DNA of 42,124 bases from JBNKHG01 sp050290225 (GCA_050290225.1 JBNKHG010000031.1:1-42124); one strand, 5' to 3'; numbered from the stretch's first letter, positions 15,988-24,109 are shown. Numbers and translations are program-made. The notes: generated by a model not told the origin, from the letters alone.

Positions 15988-16009
15988 CCGGTGGAAATTG
16001 TTTCACCGG
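15988..16009 (+). repeat. Hairpin at the predicted start of the porin-glnK-amtB transcript
   Basis: CCGGTGGAAA and TTTCACCGG form a stem with one bulged G and a three-base loop. It sits just where transcription from the sigma-54 candidate would begin, so it would be a 5'-end stem-loop of the mRNA, possibly affecting stability. Confidence 0.45.
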
Positions 16010-16083
16010 GGGCCAGAAGTAAAACCAACATCAACAATAAGGCCCTTTAAAACTCACAGATGATTCCTGAGGAGGAAACACTA

Positions 16084-16746
16084 ATGAAATCCTTAACCAA
16101 ACTTGCATTAGCTGGGGCAATTGTTTCTGCATCATTGAGCACTACACCGGCGATGGCCGAGGACGGGGGCTCATTTTCCGCCAATGTAGGCCTGATGAGC
16201 GACTACTATTTTCGCGGTGTCTGGCAGAATGTAACCGCGACGGCTAACGGCGGTGTCGACTACGAAAACGGTGGATTTTACGCAGGCACTTGGGCGGCTG
16301 ACGTGGAAGATGGCCTGGAAGTCGATTTCTACACCGGTTATGGCATTGAATTAGAAGGTGGTTTCACTGCCAGCATCGGGTATACCGGTTATTTTTATAC
16401 CGGGGATTTCGACAGCGAGTATAACGAACTCAATCTGAATTTTAGCTATGGCATCGCCAGCCTGGAGTACTCCAAAGGTACCCATGAGAAGGACAGTTCT
16501 TTAGGTATCGCAGAAGCGGATTACGATTTTGTTGCCTTGACGCTGGAACATAACGGTTTCTTCGCCAAGTACGGCACCTGGGGTGATGAATTCGATGGTG
16601 ATTATTGGGAAGTGGGTTACGGCACTGAAATCGGCGGTTTCGATGTGGGCGTGTCCCTGCTGAAAAATGATAAAGACCTGGACACTTTGTTCAATGAAGG
16701 TGATGAGCAGTTTATCTTCACTCTCGGCAAGTCTTTCGACCTGTAG
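16084..16746 (+). CDS. TIGR02001-type outer-membrane beta-barrel protein next to glnK-amtB
   Basis: A 220-residue exported protein. The start is ATG 16084 with the strong ribosome site GGAGGAAA, not the upstream ATG at 16060. A signal peptide is clear (KSLTKLALAGAIVSASLS, cleavage after AMA). The mature part has alternating Gly/aromatic strands, begins with SANVGLMSDYYFRGV and ends in a C-terminal phenylalanine-containing strand (FTLGKSFDL), as in outer-membrane barrels. This family, known by the model TIGR02001 (putative TorF-like porins), is often found beside PII and ammonium transporter genes; the transported compound is not established. A terminator follows, so part of the transcription may stop before glnK. 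Confidence 0.85.
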   Translation: MKSLTKLALAGAIVSASLSTTPAMAEDGGSFSANVGLMSDYYFRGVWQNVTATANGGVDYENGGFYAGTWAADVEDGLEVDFYTGYGIELEGGFTASIGYTGYFYTGDFDSEYNELNLNFSYGIASLEYSKGTHEKDSSLGIAEADYDFVALTLEHNGFFAKYGTWGDEFDGDYWEVGYGTEIGGFDVGVSLLKNDKDLDTLFNEGDEQFIFTLGKSFDL

Positions 16747-16758
16747 TAAATCACACTG

Positions 16759-16785
16759 ACCCGCGTCCTTTCGGCGCGGGTTTTC
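16759..16785 (+). terminator. Weak intrinsic terminator after the porin gene
   Basis: ACCCGCG and CGCGGGT pair over a nine-base loop, followed by TTTTC. The short T-run suggests partial termination, leaving lower expression of glnK-amtB than of the porin. Confidence 0.7.
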
Positions 16786-16811
16786 TAATCCTATAAAAAG
16801 GGGTGCAACTG

Positions 16812-17150
16812 ATGAAACTCGTAACAGCTGTAATCAAGCCGTTTAAGTTGGACGCAGTTCGAGAAGCGCTGTCAGAGATCGGTGTGCAGGGCATCACCGT
16901 TACTGAAGTCAAGGGTTTCGGTCGCCAGAAAGGCCATACCGAACTTTATCGCGGTGCTGAATATGTCGTAGATTTTCTTCCCAAAACCAAGCTGGAGATA
17001 GCTGTTGCCGCTTCGCAGGTGGACAGCACTCTGGAAGCCATTAGCAAGGCTGCGCACAGTGGCAAAATCGGCGACGGTAAGATTTTTGTCTCACCACTGG
17101 AGCAGGTGATTCGTATCCGTACCGGTGAAACCGGAGAAGAGGCGCTTTAA
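16812..17150 (+). CDS. glnK: PII nitrogen regulatory protein (GlnK)
   Basis: A 112-residue PII protein. It senses 2-oxoglutarate, ATP/ADP and, through uridylylation, glutamine, and blocks AmtB when ammonium is plentiful. The T-loop is intact with Tyr51 in the motif KGHTELYRGAEY. The B-loop (GKIGDGKIFV) and the C-terminal RIRTGETGEEAL are typical. The start is ATG 16812 (MKLVTAVIKPFKLD) after AAAAGGGG. It precedes amtB by 68 bp; the glnK-amtB pairing is the basis for choosing GlnK over GlnB. Confidence 0.93.
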   Translation: MKLVTAVIKPFKLDAVREALSEIGVQGITVTEVKGFGRQKGHTELYRGAEYVVDFLPKTKLEIAVAASQVDSTLEAISKAAHSGKIGDGKIFVSPLEQVIRIRTGETGEEAL

Positions 17151-17218
17151 CAGGCCGGCGCCAAAATTGAATGAAACACCTGATAACTCTTATCTGAATA
17201 ATTTGCGGAGACAAGTTA

Positions 17219-18484
17219 ATGGAAAATAATATTTTTCACTTGCAGTACGCCATGGACACCTTTTACTTCCTGGTGTGTGGTGCCCTGGTGATGTGGATGG
17301 CGGCTGGCTTTGCCATGCTCGAATCTGGCTTGGTGCGATCTAAAAATACCACCGAAATTTTAACCAAGAACGTCGCATTGTATGCCGTATCCTGCGTTAT
17401 GTACCTGGTGTGTGGCTACGCCATTATGTACGGCGGCAATGTATTCCTGTCCGGTATCGAAGAGGTCGATGTAGCCGCTACCCTGGGCGATTTTGCCAGC
17501 CGTGAAGACGGCTTCGAAGGCGGCGCTATCTACGCCGGCGCCTCTGACTTTTTCTTCCAGGTCGTGTTTGTGGCCACAGCCATGTCTATCGTTTCCGGTG
17601 CCGTGGCCGAGCGGATGAAACTGTGGTCATTCCTGGCCTTTGCCGTGGTTATGACTGGCCTTATCTACCCGATGGAAGGCGGCTGGACCTGGGGCGGCAA
17701 CGACGTCTTCGGTATGTACAGCCTGGGTGACCTTGGCTTCTCCGACTTTGCCGGTTCCGGTATCGTACATATGGCCGGTGCCGCCGCCGCCCTCGCCGGT
17801 GTTTTGCTGCTGGGGGCCCGTAAAGGCAAGTACGGCGCTGATGGTTCCGTAAACGCCATCCCCGGTGCCAATCTGCCACTGGCTACCCTGGGTACCTTCA
17901 TCCTGTGGTTGGGTTGGTTCGGTTTCAACGGCGGTTCTGTGCTGAAGCTGGGTGATATCGCCAACGCCAACTCCGTGGCCATGGTATTCCTCAATACCAA
18001 CGCCGCCGCCGCCGGCGGACTCGTAGCCGCATTGCTGGTAGCCCGGGTGTTGTTCGGCAAGGCTGACCTGACCATGTCCCTGAACGGCGCTCTCGCGGGT
18101 CTGGTGGCAATTACTGCCGAGCCTTCCACCCCGACGGCACTGGAGGCGACTCTGATTGGTGCCGTGGGCGGCGTATTGGTTGTCTTCTCTATCCTGGCGC
18201 TGGATAAACTGAAGATCGATGACCCTGTGGGTGCCATCTCTGTTCACGGTACCGTGGGTCTGTTTGGTCTGCTGGTTGTGCCGTTCACCAACGACGGCGC
18301 CAGCATCTCCGGGCAGTTGGCCGGTGCGGCGACTATCTTCGTTTGGGTCTTTGTTGTCAGCCTGGTTGTCTGGGCCATCCTCAAAGCCATTATCGGTATT
18401 CGCGTTAGTGAAGAGGAAGAGTACAACGGCGTGGACCTGGTCGAGTGTGGTATGGAAGCCTACCCCGAATTTACGACCAAGTAA
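17219..18484 (+). CDS. amtB: Ammonium transporter (Amt family)
   Basis: A 421-residue inner-membrane ammonium channel with about 11 helices. The twin pore histidines are seen in FAGSGIVHMAGAAAALAG and ISVHGTVGLFGLL. The conserved ESGLVRSKN and GWFGFNGGS segments are present. Unlike E. coli AmtB it has no cleaved signal peptide, and its C-terminal tail is short and acidic (SEEEEYNGVDLVECGMEA). In these respects it resembles the marine Amt subtype. ATG 17219 has GGAG upstream. It is followed by a strong terminator and lies between two PII genes. Confidence 0.93.
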   Translation: MENNIFHLQYAMDTFYFLVCGALVMWMAAGFAMLESGLVRSKNTTEILTKNVALYAVSCVMYLVCGYAIMYGGNVFLSGIEEVDVAATLGDFASREDGFEGGAIYAGASDFFFQVVFVATAMSIVSGAVAERMKLWSFLAFAVVMTGLIYPMEGGWTWGGNDVFGMYSLGDLGFSDFAGSGIVHMAGAAAALAGVLLLGARKGKYGADGSVNAIPGANLPLATLGTFILWLGWFGFNGGSVLKLGDIANANSVAMVFLNTNAAAAGGLVAALLVARVLFGKADLTMSLNGALAGLVAITAEPSTPTALEATLIGAVGGVLVVFSILALDKLKIDDPVGAISVHGTVGLFGLLVVPFTNDGASISGQLAGAATIFVWVFVVSLVVWAILKAIIGIRVSEEEEYNGVDLVECGMEAYPEFTTK

Positions 18485-18509
18485 TCGGAACAGGGTTCCC
18501 GAACAGGAA

Positions 18510-18540
18510 AACCCGGTGGGGCAGCCCACCGGGTTTTTTT
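18510..18540 (+). terminator. Intrinsic terminator after amtB
   Basis: AACCCGGTGGG and CCCACCGGGTT form an 11-bp stem with a GCAG loop and T7 tail. Confidence 0.92.
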
Positions 18541-18756
18541 ATGCCTCGGGGGACGGCAGTGGAGTGCGTTGACTTGATCTGCAAGGGTGATTTTCCCGTC
18601 GTGAGCGTGTATCTTTAGCGCCAGATTGCTTGATGCTGCCCCCTGACTATCGGGCACCAGCCGCCATACCAAGCCTCCAGCTCGGTGCAGGGTAAGGCGG
18701 CGAATCCTATACTAAAAGACATCCTGTATGTCACTAACAAAGAAAGGAACCAGCTG

Positions 18757-19095
18757 ATGAAATTGATCACTGCCGTGATAAAACCCTTTAAACTCGATGA
18801 TGTGCGTACAGCGCTGTCAGAAGTGGGGGTTCAGGGAATGACCGTGACTGAAGTGAAAGGCTTCGGCCGCCAGAAAGGCCATACTGAGCTTTATCGTGGT
18901 GCCGAATACGTGGTCGATTTTTTGCCAAAGGTCAAACTGGAACTGGCGGTGGACGATTCCACGGTGGAGCAGGCGGTGGAGGCGATCACCAAGGCGGCCC
19001 AGACCGGAAAGATTGGCGATGGCAAGATTTTTATCACGCCGCTGGAGGAGATCATCCGTATTCGTACCGGTGAGACGGGTAGTGACGCGGTTTAA
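18757..19095 (+). CDS. Second PII nitrogen regulatory protein
   Basis: A 112-residue PII protein, very similar to GlnK of this window in the first 55 residues, including Tyr51 in the T-loop. It differs in the middle (LELAVDDSTVEQAVEAITKA). The start is ATG 18757 with AAAGGAAC; the frame extends upstream but without PII character. It is separated from amtB by a strong terminator and 216 bp, so it should have its own promoter (TATACT near 18709 is a possible -10). It may be the GlnB-type paralogue or a second GlnK; sequence alone does not decide. Confidence 0.92.
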   Translation: MKLITAVIKPFKLDDVRTALSEVGVQGMTVTEVKGFGRQKGHTELYRGAEYVVDFLPKVKLELAVDDSTVEQAVEAITKAAQTGKIGDGKIFITPLEEIIRIRTGETGSDAV

Positions 19096-19125
19096 TCGAA
19101 TCCATTCCCCCCTCTCAATATTTGT

Positions 19126-19159
19126 ATCAAAAAGGGCCGCAACAGCGGCCCTTTTTGAT
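19126..19159. terminator. Bidirectional terminator after the second PII gene
   Basis: A perfect 15-bp stem (ATCAAAAAGGGCCGC pairing with its complement over an AACA loop) has A5 and T5 runs at its ends. It can serve the PII gene and the convergent DUF523 gene. Confidence 0.9.
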
Positions 19160-19201
19160 AGTTGAGTCTCACCTCTTCGCTCAGGAAGTTGGCTGGGCGG
19201 A

Positions 19202-19810
19202 TCAAACCCTGCCCAGCAACGGCGCCAATTGCCGTTCCACCTCACTATTGCTCAACTGTGAAAAAATCCTCGCTGTGTATTCCGGGTTGAGTTCAACCCG
19301 TGTCTGCAGGCACGCCAGTAGAAAACGACGACAGCGAGCGGGGCTGTCCAGCCAGCTCTCCTCCACGCAGGGTACGGCCAATGCTTGCAGATGGCGGGCA
19401 AATAGCCCGCTGCCGAGGGTTTCCGGTTCGCGATTCACATTGTGCAGCGGAGTCGAACCCAGGCCACAACTGGGCGAGCGACTTTGAACAATGACGCCAC
19501 CCAGTCGCGGCTCAGCCCGTAATTGCGTAATCAATTGCTTGCAGGCGGCGTCCAGTGCGGGGGTGACGTCCAGTCTGTCATCATCGACACCCAGGGCTAA
19601 AAGCTGACCCTCAATGTCCATCAACTGTACCGGCGGGCGGGGCGTACCCAGGCCGGCGGCCATCTCGGGGCACAGTGGTAACCACTCAAGCCAGGGCTGC
19701 AGCTGTTCAACGATCAGCGGTTGGCGTTTGTGGTTGCCATCGTAGCGCACGGGGTGGCCCAGCAAGCAGGCACTGATAGCGACCAGGGGGCGGCGTGGGG
19801 AATTCTCCAT
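19202..19810 (-). CDS. DUF523 family protein
   Basis: A 202-residue cytoplasmic protein of the widespread DUF523 family, whose function is not established. Conserved motifs are ISACLLGHPVRYDGNHKR (residues 12-29), PLCPEMAAGLGTPRPP near residue 45, and QSRSPSCGLGS near residue 110. The three conserved cysteines suggest metal or thiol chemistry. It stands alone on the minus strand, convergent with the second PII gene. The ribosome site before ATG 19810 is weak. Confidence 0.85.
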   Translation of the reverse strand: MENSPRRPLVAISACLLGHPVRYDGNHKRQPLIVEQLQPWLEWLPLCPEMAAGLGTPRPPVQLMDIEGQLLALGVDDDRLDVTPALDAACKQLITQLRAEPRLGGVIVQSRSPSCGLGSTPLHNVNREPETLGSGLFARHLQALAVPCVEESWLDSPARCRRFLLACLQTRVELNPEYTARIFSQLSNSEVERQLAPLLGRV

Positions 19811-20151
19811 GCCGGGATTTTGACAAAGCGGCAGGGGAGCGGCAACCCGGGATGGGTCGCGACTCTGGTAAATAGTACAGGAAATTATAAGAGTTGTTTT
19901 TTTAGGCGTAAAAAAGCTAAAAAAATCCCTCTATTTTTATCCCGGCTGGGCTATAAATTATCTCGCTGGCGCCTGAACTTTCTTTGCAGGGCATTCGCCG
20001 GCAAAAGGGAGGTGGCACGGGCGGTCCGTGTCGGGAAAACTCAAGTTAAAAAAGCGGCTGTGTAAGGCTAGATCGGCAAAGGCAAACGCCGGGAGCGTGG
20101 TATGCACTGTGCCCTCGAACGTTGGAATTGGAATCAAGGCTGGGTGGAAGC
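19811..20151. other. Divergent intergenic region between DUF523 and sutA
   Basis: No gene is supported. An AT-rich part (about 19870-19970) offers possible -10 elements (TTATAA near 19886, TATAAA near 19952), but I cannot choose one. The segment before sutA probably forms a long leader. Confidence 0.5.
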
Positions 20152-20409
20152 ATGGCAACTAAAGAACCGATGAAAGCAAAGAGCGATAGCGAGTTAACGG
20201 ACAGCGTCGACAAGGATTTGCAGAGCGTTAAGGAGGATGGAATGGCAGAGGATCGCAGTGTCTCCTCTCGCGAACGGTTGCGCGAAGAACTCAATTCGGC
20301 GGTGGAAGCTTTTTTGGCCAGTGGCGGCAAGATCGAAAAGGTTGATCCTCATGTGACCGCCGACCCCCCCAAAAAACCTGATAATAACTATGGCAGTCGC
20401 CCGATCTAG
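20152..20409 (+). CDS. sutA: SutA-like transcriptional regulator (RNA polymerase-associated)
   Basis: An 85-residue, highly charged protein with a disordered acidic N-terminal half, a central helix (RERLREELNSAVEAFLASGG) and a C-terminal tail VTADPPKKPDNNYGSRPI. The tail and the AFLASGGKIEKVDPHV segment match, from memory, Pseudomonas SutA, which binds RNA polymerase and raises housekeeping and ribosomal gene expression in slow growth. Pseudomonas SutA is longer at the N-terminus. ATG 20152 follows GTGGAAG. The gene lies at a similar place in pseudomonad gene order, which supports orthology. Confidence 0.82.
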   Translation: MATKEPMKAKSDSELTDSVDKDLQSVKEDGMAEDRSVSSRERLREELNSAVEAFLASGGKIEKVDPHVTADPPKKPDNNYGSRPI

Positions 20410-20434
20410 GTCGCGGTTCCTGTCTTAGGCGGTT

Positions 20435-21172
20435 TCAACGGCCTCGGGGATGGATGCTGCCTGCCTGTCGGGCAATGGTTGCTACGGCCTCGGGCAGTTC
20501 GCCCAGACAGCTGACTGTTGCCGTTGGAGCGAAATCGGGTTCCGCCCAGGCTGCCCCCGTGCGGTTGAACCAGATCGAATAAATCCCCAGTTCCGCAGCT
20601 CCGCGGACATCGTCTGTGGGATTGTCGCCAATATGGATCATCTGCGCCGGTTTGACGTCGGCATAGGCCAGCGCGGCTCGAAACAGGGCCGGTTCGGGCT
20701 TGCCGGCGTTCAGCTGCTCGGCGCTGTAGTGGAAGTCGAAGTAGTTGTCGATCCCCAAACGGCGGGTGCAGGCGTTGCCGTTGCTGAGGGCGCCGATTGT
20801 GTAAACCCGGTTCAGGGACTCGAGCGCGGCCAGGGCGTGATCGAAATAGGTCACCCGATGGCGGAAGTCCATAAACACCTCAAAAGCGCGATGACTCAGG
20901 CTGTTGGCCTCCGCCTCCGGATAGCCAAGCTCCCGCAGAATAAACCCCAGAGACTCCAGCCGCATACGGCTGATCTGGTGCTCCAGCTCCGGATGGGCGC
21001 GCCAGTAACGGACACGGGCGTTAAACAGTGTATCCAGGGTGTAGTGTTCAGCGATGGCGGGGCAGGCTTCGCGCAGCCAGTCGTATACCCCCTGTTCAGC
21101 GCGCAGTAGCAGGCCGTCCACGTCCCACAGAGTATTGTCGAGATCAAAGGTGATCAGCCTGATATCGGCCAT
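20435..21172 (-). CDS. HAD-family hydrolase (YigB-like phosphatase)
   Basis: A 245-residue haloacid-dehalogenase phosphatase. Motif I is DLDNTLWDV near residue 10, the helical cap follows (residues ~20-100), motif II is GALSNGN, motif III is GKPEPALF, and motif IV is HIGDNPTDDVRGA. E. coli YigB of this type dephosphorylates 5-amino-6-(5-phosphoribitylamino)uracil in riboflavin synthesis and sits beside xerC and DUF484. The exact substrate here is inferred from that neighbourhood. It is the last gene of the lptM-lysA-dapF-DUF484 group, only 49 bp after the DUF484 stop. Confidence 0.88.
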   Translation of the reverse strand: MADIRLITFDLDNTLWDVDGLLLRAEQGVYDWLREACPAIAEHYTLDTLFNARVRYWRAHPELEHQISRMRLESLGFILRELGYPEAEANSLSHRAFEVFMDFRHRVTYFDHALAALESLNRVYTIGALSNGNACTRRLGIDNYFDFHYSAEQLNAGKPEPALFRAALAYADVKPAQMIHIGDNPTDDVRGAAELGIYSIWFNRTGAAWAEPDFAPTATVSCLGELPEAVATIARQAGSIHPRGR

Positions 21173-21221
21173 GGGGTACCCGGATTGATGCGATAGGTGT
21201 TCTGGATGACCGGCGATCTGT

Positions 21222-21935
21222 TTACAGTTTCAGGTAACGCGGAATCACCCGATTAAGCACTTCTCCAATATAGCTCAGAAACAGCGTGCCCATGCTGGAG
21301 CGGTAGTACTGGGGATCGCGATTGGCGATGGCCAGCAGTCCAAAGGCATTGCCGTGAATAAGGGGCACCACCGCAGCAGAGCCGATGGCGCTCGCGTTTT
21401 GGCCGAAAAGAAATTCGAGTTCCCCGGGATCGAGACTGCCGCAAATGGCGCGGTTGGATTTGATCAGGTTGCCGATAGCATCGCGGGCTTGCGCTATTCG
21501 CACCACTCGCGCCTGGCTCGACGGCATTCGACTGGCGTCGCCGTATAACAGCATGGACGTAAAGTGGATTTTAAAATCGTTGTCAAAGCTGTAGTAGAGA
21601 GCGTCTACCACGTCCCCCAGGTCATGCCCCTCCAACAGGGCCAGGGTCAGGCGCTTGGTTTTGTCGAACAGTTTGTCGTTGTCGCGGGCGTTGTCCAGCA
21701 GCTTGCTGAGGCGGTGGCGCATGTCCATATTGCGTTCCCGCAGCACCGATACCTGGCGCTCTACCAGGGAAATGGCCTCGCCACTTTCGTGCGGCAGGCG
21801 CAAGTCGGCCAGCAGGCCGGGGTGTTTGACGAAAAAATCCGGGTGCTGGCGCAGGTACTCGGCGACCTGGGCATCATCTACTGGCATGGGTTTATCTTTA
21901 TCCACGTTGGGTCCGGCCGGTATCTGGTCTGTCAT
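21222..21935 (-). CDS. DUF484 family protein (GAF-like)
   Basis: A 237-residue protein of the DUF484 family. The N-terminus carries the signature VAEYLRQHPDFFVKHPGLLA, followed by a coiled coil (VERQVSVLRERNMDMRHRLS) and a GAF-like C-terminal domain ending with GTLFLSYIGEVLNRVIPRYL. The function is unknown; the gene is conserved between dapF and xerC in many gammaproteobacteria. The ATG at 21935 is 2 bp after the dapF stop, indicating translational coupling. Confidence 0.9.
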   Translation of the reverse strand: MTDQIPAGPNVDKDKPMPVDDAQVAEYLRQHPDFFVKHPGLLADLRLPHESGEAISLVERQVSVLRERNMDMRHRLSKLLDNARDNDKLFDKTKRLTLALLEGHDLGDVVDALYYSFDNDFKIHFTSMLLYGDASRMPSSQARVVRIAQARDAIGNLIKSNRAICGSLDPGELEFLFGQNASAIGSAAVVPLIHGNAFGLLAIANRDPQYYRSSMGTLFLSYIGEVLNRVIPRYLKL

Positions 21936-21937
21936 GG

Positions 21938-22783
21938 TTATAGTTTTATTTGCCCGTGAAATACACTGGTAGCGGGGCCCGTCATTAGCACGGGCTCGCC
22001 TTCGCCGGGCCAGCGAATAGTGAGAGTACCGCCGGGCAGGTGCACTTTCACTTCTGAGTCTAACAGCTTGCGCAGGCGTCCGGCTACCACGGCCGCGCAG
22101 GCGCCGGTGCCACAGGCCAGGGTCTCGCCGGCACCGCGCTCATACACGCGCAGTCGAATCTCCCCGGAGGAGAGCACTTGCATAAAACCGGCGTTGACCC
22201 GCTGGGGGAAGCGGGCATGGCTTTCCACCAGGGGCCCCAGGATCTCAATGGGTGCGGTATCGGTGTCTTCCACCAGGGTTACTGCGTGGGGGTTACCCAT
22301 GGATACGGCGCTGATCTCAAGTCGTTGATCCCCCACCTGCAGTGGATAGGTGATCGACTGGGATAGAGGTTGACCGTCGCTGTCCTGAAATGGCAGTTTG
22401 GCAGGTGCCAGGATTGGTACACCCATATCGACGGTGATATTGCCGTCGGGCTGTACAATCAATTCCATAATGCCGTTGGCGGTTTCCACTTTGATGCGGT
22501 CCTTGCCGGTGAGCTTGCGATCGCGCACAAACTTGGCGAAGCAGCGGGCGCCGTTGCCACAATTCTCCACTTCGGAACCATCGCAGTTGTAGATGCGGTA
22601 GCGAAAGTCCACGTCCGGATTGTCCGGAATTTCCACTATCAGCAGCTGATCGCAGCCCACACCGAAGCGGCGGTCGGCTATCTGGCGGACCTTGTCGGGG
22701 TTCAAACGGACCTTGTTGCTGACTGCGTCGATTACGACAAAATCATTGCCCAGGCCGTGCATTTTGGTGAAGCGTAAGCGCAT
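21938..22783 (-). CDS. dapF: Diaminopimelate epimerase
   Basis: Converts LL- to meso-diaminopimelate for lysine and peptidoglycan synthesis. The 281-residue protein starts with the family signature MRLRFTKMHGLGNDFVVIDA. The two catalytic cysteines lie in NCGNGARCF (near residue 73) and ETLACGTGACAA (near residue 220). The start is the ATG; a TTG lies directly before it. It is 78 bp downstream of lysA and coupled to DUF484. Confidence 0.95.
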   Translation of the reverse strand: MRLRFTKMHGLGNDFVVIDAVSNKVRLNPDKVRQIADRRFGVGCDQLLIVEIPDNPDVDFRYRIYNCDGSEVENCGNGARCFAKFVRDRKLTGKDRIKVETANGIMELIVQPDGNITVDMGVPILAPAKLPFQDSDGQPLSQSITYPLQVGDQRLEISAVSMGNPHAVTLVEDTDTAPIEILGPLVESHARFPQRVNAGFMQVLSSGEIRLRVYERGAGETLACGTGACAAVVAGRLRKLLDSEVKVHLPGGTLTIRWPGEGEPVLMTGPATSVFHGQIKL

Positions 22784-22861
22784 CAATCCCTACTTAAATT
22801 GGTCTGTGGGGCTCGCCGGTCGCCGGGGTTTATCCAACGACATGTTAATGTAAGCCGGGGT

Positions 22862-24109
22862 TTATTCAGGCAGCAGTTGCTCGCCCCGTACCAAGTCTGC
22901 CACGGTTTCCCTTGCACGGATCAGGTGCATGGCATTACCGTCAACCATGACTTCGGCGGCGCGCCCACGGCTATTGTAATTGGAGCTCATGGTAAAGCCA
23001 TAGGCGCCACTGGACATCACTGCCAGCAAGTCACCCGGCTGCAGGTTCAGGGAGCGATCCTTGCCAAGGAAGTCACCTGTTTCACATACCGGGCCAACCA
23101 GGTCCCAGGTCCGGGCAGGGCCTTCACGGGATCGCAACGGACGGATATCCTGCCAGGCCTGGTAAAGGGACGGGCGGATATTGTCGTTCATGGCGGCATC
23201 GATAATGGCAAAGTTCCTGTGCTCAGTGGGCTTCAGGAATTCCACCCTGGTTAGCAGTACGCCGGCATTGGCGGCAATGGAGCGGCCGGGTTCGAATACC
23301 AGGTTCAACTTCCGGTTGCCCAGGCGTGCCTTGATGGCAGCGATATAGTCGGCAATTGCCGGCGGCTGTTCGTCGCGATAGGTGACCCCCAGGCCGCCAC
23401 CGAGGTCCAGATTTTCGATATCGATGCCGGCCGCCGCCAGCTCGTCCACCAGTACCAGCACACGGTCCAGGGCATCGAGAAAGGGGGCCAGCTCGGTCAG
23501 CTGCGAGCCGATATGACAATCGACACCCTTGATCGCGAGGCTCGACAGTTCTGAGGCGCGGCGGTAGACCGCCGGTGCCCGCTGGATGTCGATACCAAAT
23601 TTGTTTTCCTTCAGCCCCGTGGAAATATAGGGGTGGGTATTGGCGTCCACATCGGGATTGACGCGGATGGAGATATTGGCCACCTGGCCCCGCTCCGCAG
23701 CCACCCGGGCCAGCAGTTCCATTTCGGCTTCCGATTCCACATTGAAGCAGTGAACCCCCACTTCCAGGGCGCGCGCCATTTCCTCGTGGGTTTTGCCAAC
23801 ACCGGAGAAGACAATTTTATCCGGGGCGCCACCGGCTATCAGTACCCGCTCCAACTCGCCCACAGAGACAATATCAAAGCCGGCTCCCAGCTTGGCCAGC
23901 AGGTTGAGCACGGCGATATTGGAATTGGCCTTGACTGCATAGCAGATCATGCCCGGGTGTTCAGCCAGGGCATTGGCATAAGCCTGGAAGTGGCGGCTAA
24001 AGGCCGCGCGGCTGTAGACATAAGTGGGGGTGCCGTACTGCGCCGCCACTTCCTGCAAGGGCAGGTCTTCAACGTACAACTCGCCTTGGCGGTCGCTAAA
24101 GTAATCCAT
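22862..24109 (-). CDS. lysA: Diaminopimelate decarboxylase
   Basis: A 415-residue fold-type III PLP enzyme that makes L-lysine from meso-diaminopimelate. Lys60 in CYAVKANSN is the PLP lysine. Further motifs are CHIGSQL, the phosphate-binding GGGLGV, EPGRSI, and the catalytic CETGDFLGKDR, with SGAYGFTMSSNYN near the C-terminus. The start is ATG 24109 (MDYFSDRQGELYVEDLPL). It follows lptM by 115 bp and is probably co-transcribed with it and with dapF. Confidence 0.95.
   Translation of the reverse strand: MDYFSDRQGELYVEDLPLQEVAAQYGTPTYVYSRAAFSRHFQAYANALAEHPGMICYAVKANSNIAVLNLLAKLGAGFDIVSVGELERVLIAGGAPDKIVFSGVGKTHEEMARALEVGVHCFNVESEAEMELLARVAAERGQVANISIRVNPDVDANTHPYISTGLKENKFGIDIQRAPAVYRRASELSSLAIKGVDCHIGSQLTELAPFLDALDRVLVLVDELAAAGIDIENLDLGGGLGVTYRDEQPPAIADYIAAIKARLGNRKLNLVFEPGRSIAANAGVLLTRVEFLKPTEHRNFAIIDAAMNDNIRPSLYQAWQDIRPLRSREGPARTWDLVGPVCETGDFLGKDRSLNLQPGDLLAVMSSGAYGFTMSSNYNSRGRAAEVMVDGNAMHLIRARETVADLVRGEQLLPE

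Larger units (their letters stand above)
15718..16083. other. Regulatory region between divergent ubiK and the ammonium gene cluster
   Basis: No gene is visible in these 366 bp. The stretch is more AT-rich than its surroundings. It contains three GTGCGC repeats, a sigma-54-like promoter and a hairpin next to the expected transcription start, each listed separately. Confidence 0.7.

Noticed and set aside
17627..18529. A 300-codon open frame opposite amtB
   Set aside because: amtB is unambiguous on the other strand, and the low-complexity His/Gln/Gly-rich product is a reverse-frame artefact. It also runs through the terminator.
19721..20065. A plus-strand frame with a basic C-terminus overlapping DUF523 and the sutA leader
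   Set aside because: The first half is antisense to DUF523 and no ribosome site precedes it. The basic end looks like translated AT-rich leader sequence.
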